Assembly (NCBI GenBank): GCA_007922195.1
Contig: ML682090.1
Location: 1,477,411-1,541,410 of the forward strand
Direction: 5' to 3'
Source: Podocnemis expansa
Lineage: Eukaryota > Chordata > Testudines > Podocnemididae
Length of the DNA: 64,000 nucleotides
The stretch's first letter is position 1; each line of letters starts with the position of its first letter. A program made the position numbers and the translations under genes. The notes under the pieces are model-generated. The model was given only the letters and a program-made list of their open reading frames with translations. It did not search any database and had not been told where the DNA came from. Below are positions 26,013 through 36,610 of this stretch, in pieces.

Positions 26013-26365
26013 ATTTAATCTTCAAACATTCATTGATCAGTCAAATAACTGGCGTGCTAAGGATTTTGCAGGGGGCACATTCTTCTAGGTCCATCCCATC
26101 TCTAACTTCTCTGACCCCACTTGTGAACCAGAGCTTTCAGCCTAAGCAGGGAGCAGTGCCAGCACAATTTTAAGTCATTATTCATTGCACGGGAGAGCCG
26201 TGAGAAACCCAAAGTGGCGTTTATTAATTCTCAGCCACCACGTTCCCACTCCCTCTGCCACCATGTGCCAGGGTGGCCCTCCCAGCCCCTTTGCGAGTCG
26301 CAACTGGGAGCAAGTGACAGCAGGAAGAGTGACCCCAACCAATGAGCCCCTTTGTACTGGAGGCT

Positions 26366-26553
26366 CCGCCCCTTTTAAATCTCTCCCTCGCTGACTTCGC
26401 CCCATTGGCGGGGAAACCACGCCCCTCCCGCCTCCTTTTGGAGCTGCACCAATCAGGGCCCCCTACAACGCCGGCGGGGGCGGGGCCCCAGCGTCGCGAG
26501 GGCGCCTCACGGCGCCAGCCCCGCCCCTGTTTGGAACGTTGGGCCATATAAGG
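26366..26553 (+). promoter_or_regulatory. Proximal promoter of NR2F5
   Basis: A GC-rich block with promoter motifs in a compact order. There is a GC box CCGCCCC at 26366-26372, an inverted CCAAT (ATTGG) at 26404-26408, and a CACGCCCCTCC KLF/Sp-like site near 26418. A CCAAT lies at 26449-26453, a strong Sp1 site GGGGGCGGGG at 26476-26485, and another GC box at 26519-26527. CCATATAAGG at 26544-26553 occupies the TATA position. Together these predict a start of transcription near 26575-26585 on the + strand. The coding start is 2.5 kb downstream, compatible with the long leaders of COUP-TF genes. No expression evidence is available, and other start sites or a divergent antisense RNA are possible. 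Confidence 0.7.
26544..26553 (+). promoter_or_regulatory. CArG box / TATA-like core element
   Basis: CCATATAAGG fits the SRF consensus CC(A/T)6GG exactly and also contains CATATAA, a usable TATA-like element. It lies just after the GC and CCAAT boxes, where a core element is expected. Whether SRF, TBP or neither binds is an inference. Confidence 0.55.
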
Positions 26554-26611
26554 AAAGTGTCTCCATGGCCGCATTGTCAATGAATTCCACTGTCAGAGTT
26601 CGGCCGCGCTC

Positions 26612-26617
26612 CACGTG
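26612..26617 (+). promoter_or_regulatory. Palindromic E-box CACGTG
   Basis: A single CACGTG lies about 35 bp after the predicted transcription start, in CpG-rich sequence. It matches the USF/MYC-type E-box. The motif is short and could occur by chance; its position near the start site is the only added support. Confidence 0.35.
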
Positions 26618-28564
26618 ATCCGCCCAGGGAACATCTTCGAGGGAGGGGAGGCCGGGAGGGGAGGGGATCGGGGGGAAATTGACAAGCCAAAGGGCCATTC
26701 TTGCACTTTAAAAGTTTGTGTGTGTTGCCATTTCTCCCCCCCCCACTTTCCTCCCCAACCCCACCTCTTCTCCCCCCCCACACCCCCCCACTACTCTAAC
26801 CAAGGAGGGGGAAGAGGAGACAGGAAAATTCAAAAGGTGGAATCTGTCTCCATCTCATTTCAGATCTTGACTTTTATGAGCTGGCAAGTCACACACACAC
26901 ACAAAAGGAGGAGGAAAAGCTTGTGAAAAATGTGTGCGAGTGATTAACAGTCTCGCGTTTAAAAAGGCACAACACGGCGGCTAACCTGGAGCATCCCTCG
27001 CCAAGGCGGAGGCAGAAGAGACCCGAAATTGCCTTTCCTAAGGTACAGTAACATTTCTTTTAAACGCTCCACCGCCCTATATTTAGCTGTGCTCCTATTG
27101 TTCCCCCCTTTACTTTTGTCTGCGCGGGTTGCGTTGATTTGCCCAATTCCATCTTTTCCTCCCCATTTACCCCCTGCAAATCGAATCACTTTGGAAAGAT
27201 TATTTTGAAGCGGGAGGGGAGGGCCGCGCCAAAAAGCACCCAGTACTCTGCTTTACCCGCTAGGAGCAAACCGAAGCGGAGGAAACGAAGTGCACTGATC
27301 CGATTCGGGTTAGAGCAGACACCAAAGCCCCAGCACCGTCCTCTTGCACGCAAGTACTGGCAGAGAGACGCCGCGATACTTTCTTCTAGCAAGCGCTGGA
27401 AGAATCGGGGACGGATAAACTCTGCAAAACCCGAGAGCGTTTACACGCTGCCTCTTGTAATTGATTTTTCTTACCGGCCCTGCCCAACTTTTCCGCCCGA
27501 TCAGAGAGGCAGTGAAATTGACGAAAGAAACAGCGCGGATCCCAGCGTACTCCGCTTCGAACGCCAATTCGGTGTCGATCTGGAGCCGCGTTCGCACTCA
27601 ATGAAGAGAAACCGGGAGCAAGGCGCCCTGCCCGCGGCACGCAGGGGCTCTCCGTGCGTGCGGAGGGCGGGCGGCTTTACTGGAGAGTTTGCAATGTGGG
27701 GCTCTCTGGGATTGATTAGAAATCAATCTCTTTTAAATGCAGGCGCACGGGAGGGGGTTGGAGAGGTGTAGACAGATCTCTTGCCAACCTGCGCCGTGCG
27801 CTGGGCTTGTGGCGTTTTATTCCGGAAAGTTTTGAAGCGAAGCCAGGGCCAAACTTCGCGGCGAGTTCTTGTGAAATACTTAACATTTGGTAGCATTTTG
27901 ATGGATTTTTTTCTCCCTTTTTCTGTCTCCTCCCCCCCTCCCCCGGCCCGCACCAGATCCGTAAGGAATCGGAAGCCCCTCGGGAGTTTCTGCGGCCAGC
28001 AAAGTTTTGTTGGGGTTGTTTTATGGGGTGGGGAGGACAAGAGCGATGGATTTTTGGTGCGGCTGAATGACAGGCAAAACCTCCAGGAATCTGGCGTCGT
28101 CATTTTAACTCCCCCGCCCCTTCCTCTCTGATTATAATTCCTCTCTTTGCAAAGCCCAAATCCACAGCGCTATGATAACTTATTGGTGGTGGTAGGCTAT
28201 AGACACAGCCGAGCGGGAGGGAGGATTTCACTGGAACAAAAACTTTATTCTCCCACTCCAGGACAGAAGGGGGCAAGAGAGGGTATCTTTTTAAAGAGCT
28301 TTTTTTTTTTCTTTTCTTTTTTTCCCCACTCCCCCCTTTTTCCCCCTTGCGGTTACTGGAGGATCTGGGAGCCACGAAAAACTGAACGAATCCCCCCTGC
28401 GACCATCAGCTTTCGGCAGCACACCCGCCCCCTTCTCCGCTAGCCCCTTCCTTGCTGGGGGGGGACTTTATTTTTCTCCTCCTCCATCAGCCCATCTGCC
28501 CCCTTCCCTTCTTTCTGCCTTCTCCCTGATCCGCAGTCCTCTCCTGCGCCGCTTTCTTCTTGCC

Positions 28565-29105
28565 CCTCCGGAGTCCTTCCCCCGCTCCCCCCTCCTGAGT
28601 GGTCTCCCCCACCCTGGCCCCTTGTTCCCCCCCCAAGTGGTCTCCCCACCCTGAGTCTGCTCCCCCCCATTTCCCCCTCCTGAGTGGTCTCCCCCAGCTG
28701 AGTGTTGCCCCCCCATCNNNNNNNNNNCCTCCTGAGTGGTCTCCCCCAGCTGAGTGTTGCCCCCCCATCCCCCCTCCTGAGTGGTCTTCTCCACCCTGAG
28801 TCTTCTCCCCCACTGCTCCCCCCACCCTGAGTGGTTTCCCCCACCGCTCCCCCTAACCTGAGTGCTCCCCGCACCCTGTCTTCTCCCCCCACTTCCCCCA
28901 CAAGTGGTTTCCCCCACCCCGGCTCCCCCCCCACTCCTTCCCACCTTCCACCACCCTAAGTGCTCCCCCCACCCAGAGTCTTCTCCCCCACGGCTCCTTC
29001 CATCCTGACTTTTCCCCACCGCTCCCCTCACCCTGAGTGCTCTCCCCCATCCTGAGTGCTCCCCCCACCACTCCCCCCACCCTGCAGTCTCTCCTCCCCC
29101 CCTGC
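28565..29105 (+). repeat. C-rich minisatellite immediately upstream of the start codon
   Basis: A degenerate tandem array built from CCTGAGTGGTCTCCCCCA and CCCTGAGTGCTCCCCCCA-like units, with period varying roughly from 18 to 54 bases. The + strand is almost wholly C with a recurrent TGAGTG; the - strand is therefore a run of G-tracts with G-quadruplex potential. The array ends about 25 bases before the ATG. It is interrupted by a run of N at 28718-28727. It produces long spurious open frames on the - strand. Confidence 0.9.
28718..28727. other. Assembly gap (10 N) inside the minisatellite
   Basis: Ten N bases are present. The 42 bases before the gap (28676-28717) and the 42 bases after it (28728-28769) are identical. 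The gap is therefore either a placeholder between overlapping contig ends or a collapsed stretch of a longer array. The true array length is unknown. Confidence 0.98.
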
Positions 29106-29127
29106 CCCTTCCCCTCCCCCTGGGATT

Positions 29128-29539
29128 ATGGCCATGGTAGTGAACCCCTGGCAGGAGGAGCTCCCCGGGGGCCCACCAGGCGCCCAGCCCCCGCCGGGCT
29201 TGCCCTGCGCTCCAGAGCCGGGGGTCGCCCCCCCACCAGCAGGCCCCCCGAAGGGCGTGGGGGCGGGGGCCGCGGCAGGCCCAGCAGCACAGGAGGCGGG
29301 GGAGAAGGGGGGCGCCCCGCCGAGCGTGGACTGCATGGTGTGCGGGGACAAGTCGAGCGGCAAACACTACGGCCAGTTCACCTGCGAGGGCTGCAAGAGC
29401 TTCTTCAAGCGCTCGGTGCGCCGCAACCTCAGCTATACGTGCCGCAGCAACCGTGAGTGCCCCATCGACCAGCACCACCGCAACCAGTGCCAGTACTGCC
29501 GCCTCAAGAAGTGCCTCAAGGTCGGCATGCGCCGGGAAG
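29128..29539 (+). CDS. NR2F5: NR2F5 coding exon 1: N-terminal domain and complete DNA-binding domain
   Basis: Encodes residues 1-137 plus the first base of codon 138. The ATG has A at -3 and G at +4, a strong initiation context. The frame stays open upstream to about 29056 but has no earlier ATG, and MAMVV is the family's standard start. Residues 11-66 are Pro/Gly/Ala-rich and disordered in appearance, without the Gln tracts of NR2F1 and NR2F2. Zinc finger 1 uses C69, C72, C86 and C89; finger 2 uses C105, C111, C121 and C124. The P-box is CEGCKS (86-91), typical of AGGTCA-binding receptors. The C-terminal extension ends in GMRRE. The exon closes with GAAG followed by donor GTGAGT, in phase 1. 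All zinc ligands are intact, so DNA binding should be functional. Confidence 0.95.
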
Positions 29540-29885
29540 GTGAGTCCTACCCGGCTGGCCCGCTTCCCGGGCTTTCGGGGTCCTCTCGGCTTCCTTTCCT
29601 GCCTTGTGGCCTGCCTCTCCTCTGCCTTCCCTTCCCCTCGCTCTTTGCTGGCTTCTCTGTGGGTGTTGTGTGTGCTCCCTGCCTGCCTGGTGTCCCTCTC
29701 TCCCTCCCTCTCTTCTTTCTTTCTTTCCCAGAAAGAAAGAGGGAGGAGTGGGAAAGAGGAACTGGGAACAGAACAGGGGAGAAAGAAAGGGTGAAACTTT
29801 TTCTTTCTCTCCCCCCATCCCTATTTCTTGCTCTCATTCTAAAGGGGGAGGGATGAAAAAGAGGCAAGAAAGCTGTTCTCCCTCT

Positions 29886-30020
29886 TCAACGAGTCTGAGG
29901 AAGTGGGATTTTCTCCCACAAAAGCTCCTGCAATAAATAAATGTGTTAGTCTTTAAGCGCCACAAGACTCCTTGCTTTTTTCACTTTATTAGACTAACAC
30001 GGCTGCCCCTTTGGAACGTC
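29886..30020 (-). mobile_element. Family A SINE-like repeat in intron 1
   Basis: AGTGGGATTTTCTCCCACAA, AAGCTCCTGCAATAAATAAA, AGCGCCACAAGACTCCTTGC and TAGACTAACACGGCTGCCCC define a reverse-orientation copy, starting about 350 bases after the exon 1 donor. Confidence 0.8.
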
Positions 30021-33000
30021 TTCTTTTCTTGGCGCCCTTTTTCTCGCTATCAAATTTCTTCACGCTTTTCTGTGTTGCTACCATTTTCTCTTTTCGGCCG
30101 CTTTCTCTTTTGCCGGTACTTTTCTTTTCTTCCGTCTCTTTCACCATAAATCTTTCTTCCCTTCTCCTCCTTTGCTCTGGCCATCTCTTTGCTGTTTTCC
30201 CTTTCCCCAGCTGTCTCTAATGACCTTTTCTTGCTTGTTTGCTTTCTGTGCTCTCTAGACAGGATGCCCAGCTCGGCATTCCTCATCCACAAGCTGCCTT
30301 GTGTTCCCTTTAATGTGCTCTCTTCTTAAGATGCTTGCCACCCCCTGTCGCCCAAAGCCCTAGCCGGGGGGTTGTCCTTCTGTAGCTGGAGTTTGTAGTT
30401 GCTCCACAGTTGGTTTAGGGCCTCAGGATGCTCTTAACAACACACTCACTCCCATACGCTCCCATGGCCAGGAGAATTCCGGATCCCGTTTCTTAACAGA
30501 TAATCAGGGTAAACTGGAAGCCTGCAGGCTAGAAATGCATCAGGATGGGTTTTGTCATGTTCTGACCACATCTCTGTTTTATTTGCTGATCCACTGCCTT
30601 TCCTGTTTCATGTAGATATTTGGTTTTTTTTCACATGAAGGGCAAACTTCACATATATAATGCAGAGCAAATATCAGGGAACCTTCACTCCACCGAATCA
30701 ACCATTTGCCAGCACTTGGCTGAAATTTCTGATCTACACAAAAATCAGATGGTTTTGTCCTCTTTGCAAGTCCCAAATACACCCATCATTTGTCTTAAAC
30801 AGTCCTACACACGGATTCCCCGGTGTTTTCTCTTGTACTTCCCATTTGGTCCTAAGAAAGTGAAGCCTGACTATTTTTTGTTTGCTTGTTTTTTAATAAA
30901 AGTGAAAGGAGAACCCTTAAAAGGCTACATTTCCCCAAGTCCCCGTACTCATAGGTTACAACAAAAGGGTCGTGGGAAACAGCCATAATTCCTATTTACC
31001 TTGTCTATCTGATCACTGAAATTGATCCTTTGAACTAGCGAACCTTTACTTTCTCTTGGGTTTTTAAATAGCGTTTGAGTTTGAAGTTGATTTCTCTACA
31101 GAGGCAGGAATTTTCACTGGGCCTGTATGCATTTTATTAAAAACAAGATAGGCAGTGAAAGCCAGTAAGAATAAAAAATATTCTTTAAAAGAAATACATA
31201 GAATATGGATACAAAAAGGGAGGGGGGAGGCCAAAGTTGATTACTCTGAATTTCACCCTCCTAGCATTAGCCATTACCAGTAATTAAAATTAAGCTGGAA
31301 TTTAATCGCAATGTAACGTGCATGGCTTTTAAATGAATACATTGAGTAGAAACCACAGCGCAACTGGTATACATGTAGCACCTCTCATCAAATCTCAAAG
31401 CCCCTGAGAAATTTTTTTTTATGATGTTTGCATGAATGTCACAGACACATATATTCATAGTGCGGAATAACTTCCTTACATAGTAACAATTAAGGGTCCA
31501 TGCTAATTCAGTGGGAATCACATTACGTTTGAATCTTTTCACAGATGACCAGCATTTCAATCCGGTTATTAAAGCTCCTGTACATTTAATTTACTGACTT
31601 AAGGAGCGACTTGGAAAAAGTGGCAAAGTTTTTCTCCCATAATGTCTCCTTTGGGACAATTGTAAGCAAACATCAAAGCAAGCTCCAGAATAAAGATTTT
31701 TCTTTGAAATCTTTGCCCCCTCCCTTTCTGTGAACATACCTGGCAATTTGGCTGCAATATGGCATTAATCTTCTTTTGGTGAGATGATTACTGAAAATCC
31801 TACTATGCTAACAGCAGATCTTAGGAACTCTTAGCCAAAAGACCATTCAAATCACTGGCATAAAAGCCTTCTGATTTTTACATGATGCAGCTCGGGGTTG
31901 CCGTAGCTCAGTCTCTTTCCTTCTCTCTTTTTTTTTTTTCTTTAGTTATGTTTGTTCATTTCATCAGTAAGCCCTCTGTCAAACCTTGTGATTAGTTGAT
32001 TTCAGATCACCATGGGCATGTCTCTGAGCAAAGGAAGTTAGAAAGGGGAATGTTTTATTTCTATTATTTGTTTTACCGAGCCCCCTATAACACAATTTGC
32101 CATGATGATGGGCAATGGCAAAATGTTTGGTAAGAGAGTTTGATATGGCAAAAGTTCTTGCAATCTGGGGTCATGTTCACACCCAGAAACTTCTGCCCTA
32201 AAAGACAGCTCTTTAAAATAAAACTGATGTTCTAGCTGTGGATAGGCAGGATCCACCGGCTAATGTAAAAAGGCGCCTGCAGTCCCTGTCCCCTGCAACA
32301 TACAGTAGACAGATTCTCTCCTTGTGTAAACTGATATGGCTTGGCTGAAATTAACAGGAGCTGAGGATTTGACAAAAAGTCTATTTATTAAAAAAGGGGT
32401 GGGGGTGGGGGGAGCAGGTCAGGAAACCCAGATATGTATCTTAACTGAACTGCTGAGCTAAACATCATGTTTTAGCTATAAAATCATGTCCATCATATTG
32501 CCTACACAGCACTAGATAGCATAAGAAGAAAATTGCTGGCCTCTTTCACTGACAAACATGTGGCTCCATAGCCCAGCTTAAGGTGAGCTTAGATCAGTAG
32601 GGTTGTGGTTGAGTGGACATTACTCTTTTTGCCATTACTCAACATTTGAAACAACCTCTATACTGAAAGATTCAAAAGCATGTGTAACTGGCTCTCCTCC
32701 CTATATTCCTTTTAGTTTTTTAACATCCAATTTACTCAGCATTTTATTACGGGTAAATATTTATGTTGGCAAGCAAGCTTCAACTATTAGGTAGAAATAA
32801 AGGAAGACATCTATCTACTTGTCTTTTTCTGATTATGTAATGACATATTATATAGTTTCTTCCATACCTGTTTAAACTTGGGATAATTTTTTGATTCAAA
32901 GGATTTCAAGAGCTGTTTGAATGATTCCCTTACTTCTATGCAGAACACAATTGAAATTATAAAGCGTAGGTTCAGTACTGGTATTTTAATTCTTTTCCAT

Positions 33001-33257
33001 TTCTCATAGGCTGGGAATGATAACTGATGATACGAATTAGCCATGAAAGCCCACTTGAAAAAAACAAAACCAAATTTCCACCCAAATCTTCAAGTGCAGT
33101 TTACAAAAACTGGGCTCTGATGGTGAAATTCTAAAGTGTGTCCATGAGATATAAATGTAGAATTAAAATTTTATCTTACAAAGGATGTTTCTAATTGCCG
33201 TCCATTTCCATAGATCAAGAATGTTTAAGGGACGCTTAATTACAAATAGACATGTAA

Positions 33258-33345
33258 AAGTGTCTATTTCTTAGTCTTTAAAAGTGCCACCAGATTCCCT
33301 GTTTGTTTTGCTACACTAGACTAATACAGCTGCCCCTATGGAATT
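33258..33345 (-). mobile_element. Family A SINE-like fragment
   Basis: TTAGTCTTTAAAAGTGCCAC and ACTAGACTAATACAGCTGCC, with the middle of the family A order. The GAAAGCT part is missing. Confidence 0.7.
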
Positions 33346-33399
33346 CATCTGGAGAGTAATTTAACTTGGATAGAAACAGGTCGAACAAGGACATGGGAA

Positions 33400-33735
33400 T
33401 GGACCAATATGTGTTGATCTGCAGAACATTATGCTTTCATTTTTTAGTTTCATCAGTATTATTTCGCTGGGGTGAATTCACTCTGAATCGTAATGACAGT
33501 GAATGAATTTTCAATAGCTCTATTACCCGATCAATTTTCCACCAACAGAATAGTCTGAATATTTGCTTTTCTGCCCCTTGCGCTTAGCATCGGAAAGAGA
33601 TCACATTTCATTCCCCGCAGATGAGGTCTTTTGTTAATTATTATAACAATTAGGAGAGATCCTCATTCAGTATTTAAAGACCTTGGTCACTTTTGGCGGG
33701 CAAACGAGTAGCAATCTACTAACCATTTCACTGAG
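33400..33735. promoter_or_regulatory. Candidate conserved non-coding element in intron 1
   Basis: Complex, non-repetitive, AT-rich sequence with several developmental-factor-like motifs: TGACAG (MEIS-like), GTTAATTATT and ATAACAATTAG (homeodomain and SOX-like). It lies in the repeat-poor part of intron 1. Support is by composition only. Confidence 0.3.
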
Positions 33736-34959
33736 GTTTAACTGCCCAGTTTAACGGATTTGCTATCAGGGTCATAAGGAAGGGCGATCCTCAGTAGTCC
33801 ATGGTGATACTGTTAAATGTGTTTCTAAAGCATCTGCCCTACAGTATCAGGTTGATTTTACAGACACTTAGCCCACTAGTATTGCATTTAAGCAATTGTT
33901 TGGTCCAACATTTGACTTTTGCACAGAAAAAACAGGAATTTGCAGGAAGAAGATTTTTACAAAACCTGAGTCCAAATGAAATGTTTCTGTGATGTATTTG
34001 TTTGCTTAATTCCAAAGAGAATAGGAGTTATTTTTGATTTTTAATCAAGCAACCATTCTCTTGTTTTGCTGGCTTCCCCTTTCCAAGGCCTGAAAGCAAA
34101 ATTAACCAGACACAAGTGACACTGGAAAGTCCATTATTGTCACTGTCCCAAAAAGCAAAATAGAAAATCACAAATCTCTCTTGTTTACCAATAATTGATG
34201 GACTAGAATTTTAAAATATGCTGGAAATTTATTGAGATGCATGGGTGAGAATCTGGAAGCTTTATGGAGGTTCCTAAATGGGAAGTGAACTCTTTTGAAA
34301 AGTTGGTCCCTAAAGCATAGTTTGCAATATTGGGGGAGAGGGAGGAAAAGAAAGAGAGTCATTTATTTTAAAAATAAGTTTGTCTGATTTTTTTAAAAAA
34401 GTTTGATAGTGTCTATTTAGCCATTTGATTTTTTTAAAATAATAATAATTATTATTTTGGAATTAAAAAATCAACTTTTTTTTTTGATAACCAGTATTTT
34501 GTTTGCAGCCAGATTAGATACAATTCCCTCAGGGCCTAGAAAATACATGACAGAGTTTTTATTGAAATTGCTTGTCTTTTTCCGTTTTTAGTTGTCTCTC
34601 CTTTGTATTTTTAAAATTACTCACTGCTATAACCCCCTAAACTTCCACAGTATTTCACACCAAAAAGAAGGGTGCCTTCCTTGTTCTGAAGAGTTTCTGA
34701 TCATAGAGCAATGTTTGGTTTTCTAAGCTAAACCCCCACCTCATCTACATTGTGATCTTAGTCTCACCTGGTGTAAACCCACTGCTTAACTCGGTAAAGT
34801 AACTCGTGATTTAGGCTGGTGCTGTTTGGATCAGAATCTGCCCTTTTGGGGGGTTTTGTGGAAGAAGCTGTCCACATTCTCCATATTCATTTCAAAGATG
34901 TATCTTCTTAGCTAAGTGGGCTCATTCTAAGAACTCAGAGATGGATGGCATTTTAAAAT

Positions 34960-35095
34960 GTTACTTGCAACGCAGCAAACAGACGAATTTGGACGCTTTG
35001 GTACTCGTGGAACGTAGACGGTTAATCAGATACCGTAAACAGAACTCTGATGTACCCTGGTATTGTATGCAACACGGCTTGTATGCTACCTCCCA
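34960..35095. promoter_or_regulatory. Second candidate regulatory block in intron 1
   Basis: Complex, non-repeat sequence with about seven CpG in 110 bases, such as GACGAATTTGGACGC and TAGACGGTTAATC. CpG is rare in the rest of this intron. No repeat family or coding frame is recognised. Confidence 0.25.
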
Positions 35096-35259
35096 GGGCC
35101 AGGCATGTTGTTAGGCTTAATTTGTTAATGTCTCTGAGGCCCTTTTAGAAGCAAGGTCTTATAATAGTTTTAGGCAGCCGGTCTAAGATGTCATTGCTCC
35201 ATTGAGCTGTCACAGTTGACACTAGCCGCAGATTCGCTCCACGGCAGAACAGTGTGTGT

Positions 35260-35284
35260 ATTATTATTAATTATTATTATTCTT
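35260..35284 (+). repeat. (ATT)n microsatellite
   Basis: Short imperfect TATTATTATTAATTATTATT run. Confidence 0.8.
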
Positions 35285-36384
35285 TATAATCCCCAAAGAG
35301 TGAAACTTTGGCAAGGGGAAGTACCCTTCTAAACCGAGGGGTAGATTTGCAGTGGACACATTTTGTCATCGCTCTATTGACTTCAGTGCCAGCTGCAGCC
35401 CGCTTCTCTTTCTGATGCCCCATATTGACAATTTACATGGGTTGAAGATTGGGCTGCAGAATGCCTAAATTTCTCTCGTCTCCTGCTCGCAGACTGGAAA
35501 AACCCAGCGCTAGGAATTCTTTCGCAGAGGAAAGGCAGTCTTTGACACAACATCTTGTGCGCCGAAACACAAATGCAATGATCCAGCAACTCTTATTCAC
35601 TTGAGCTACATCATTGATTTGAATACAACTGCTCAGGCAAGTAAGGGTTGGGCGATCAGGCCCCTTGTTTTTGAGACAGTGGTGATAGAAAAACCGCTCA
35701 TGTTTTCTTTAAACAACGTCCATCTTTTCCCGCCTACCTTACTCACAAGGCTTTATGGAGCAGCAGGTATGGGAAAACTTGACTGTGCTGCATGTGAGTA
35801 TAGAAAAAATGCTTTTCAAGTACACTGGAAGGAAAGGCATGGGTTGTTTTCAGTCAATTCTGATTCCATGTCAACTCTCCATCTATCAATTCTGTGTTTC
35901 GCCTCTCAGTGAAACCTCTATCCTGCCCAATTTCTAAGTCACGCAGTGCCTCAGTAACAAGCATTTAATGAACTGTAGTTGTTTCCTGCAAGAATCTCTT
36001 CTATAGAAGCATTTTCTGATGTGTGTATGTAGCCTTTTTTGTACAAAAAACCCCAAGAACAAATCCCTTCTATTTGTTCTATCTAACGTCACAACATTAT
36101 ATGTAGCAGCTAGCTAGAGCCCCATCCTGTTCACAGAAAGGAGGGTTACGTTTTAAACCGAAGAGGATTCAGATGCAGAATCAGTCCAGCTAGTTAGTCC
36201 ACTCGCAAATCCATGGATGGCAATAGGAATTGGGTTTTTGCTTCCCTGTTTTGTGAACTTGGATGGGTGCCCCTCTCCATGCCTCGGTTTCCTCATTCCA
36301 ACCCTGCAGGGGTTAGTATTTGTAAAGTGCTTTGAGATCCTCAGATAGAAGGTGGGTACTGGGAGAAGAGCTATTATGTGTATT

Positions 36385-36610
36385 ATGGTAGCCCCTCGAG
36401 ACCGTTACTGAGGTCAGGACCCTATGGCGCTGGCTGCTGTACAAACACGCAGTGGAAGAGAGTCCTCGCTCCAAAAAGTTTCCAGTCTAAGCAGACCAGA
36501 CAGACAAAGGCTGTGGGGGGACTGAGGCACAAAGAAGGGCAGTGACTTATCTTACATCTGGGATCAGAGCCTTTACTGAGAAACCTTGCTCAGTCACAAG
36601 TCACTGGACA
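36385..36610 (+). mobile_element. MIR-like SINE
   Basis: TGTACAAACACGCAGTGGAA, CCAAAAAGTTTCCAGTCTAA and GGACTGAGGCACAAAGAAGG, then GCAGTGACTTATCTTACATC, follow the order of the copies at 54.6 and 61.9 kb. Confidence 0.65.

Larger units (their letters stand above)
1..26179. other. Upstream intergenic region without recognised genes
   Basis: Open frames of up to about 175 residues occur but are composed of repeat translations, simple-repeat peptides or unremarkable sequence without domains or plausible splice structure. The identifiable content is SINE, CR1 and hAT-type remnants, microsatellites and one CpG-dense candidate regulatory block at 8.4-8.6 kb. The AT-rich part at 24.7-25.3 kb shows no feature I recognise. 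Confidence 0.7.
26180..27860. other. CpG island over promoter and early leader
   Basis: CpG dinucleotides are frequent from about 26.2 to 27.86 kb, for example around 26460-26530, 27200-27320 and 27360-27670. They are sparse in most of the surrounding sequence. This was judged by eye and not computed. CpG islands at developmental regulator promoters are typical. Open frames here, the longest at 27139-27771 on the + strand, lack protein features and are best read as a by-product of GC-rich sequence. Confidence 0.7.
26575..29127 (+). other. NR2F5: 5' leader region of NR2F5 (splicing unknown)
   Basis: Between the predicted start of transcription and the ATG there are 2.5 kb with no conserved protein. 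If unspliced, the leader would contain many upstream ATGs and the minisatellite. A possible intron runs from a TAAG|GTACAG donor at 27043 to a pyrimidine-rich acceptor ending CTGCAG at 29087. Splicing there would leave a short leader of about 470 plus 40 nt. Neither model can be chosen from sequence alone. Confidence 0.45.

Noticed and set aside
27139..27771. 210-codon open frame on the + strand in the CpG-rich leader
   Set aside because: It opens with TTG, has its first ATG near 27601, shows no domain and lies in GC-rich sequence where stops are rare. It is likely a by-product of composition.
28468..29478. 336-codon open frame on the - strand opposite NR2F5 exon 1 and the minisatellite
   Set aside because: It is made of Gly/Trp/Glu repeats from the minisatellite and crosses the N gap; it is antisense to a real coding exon.
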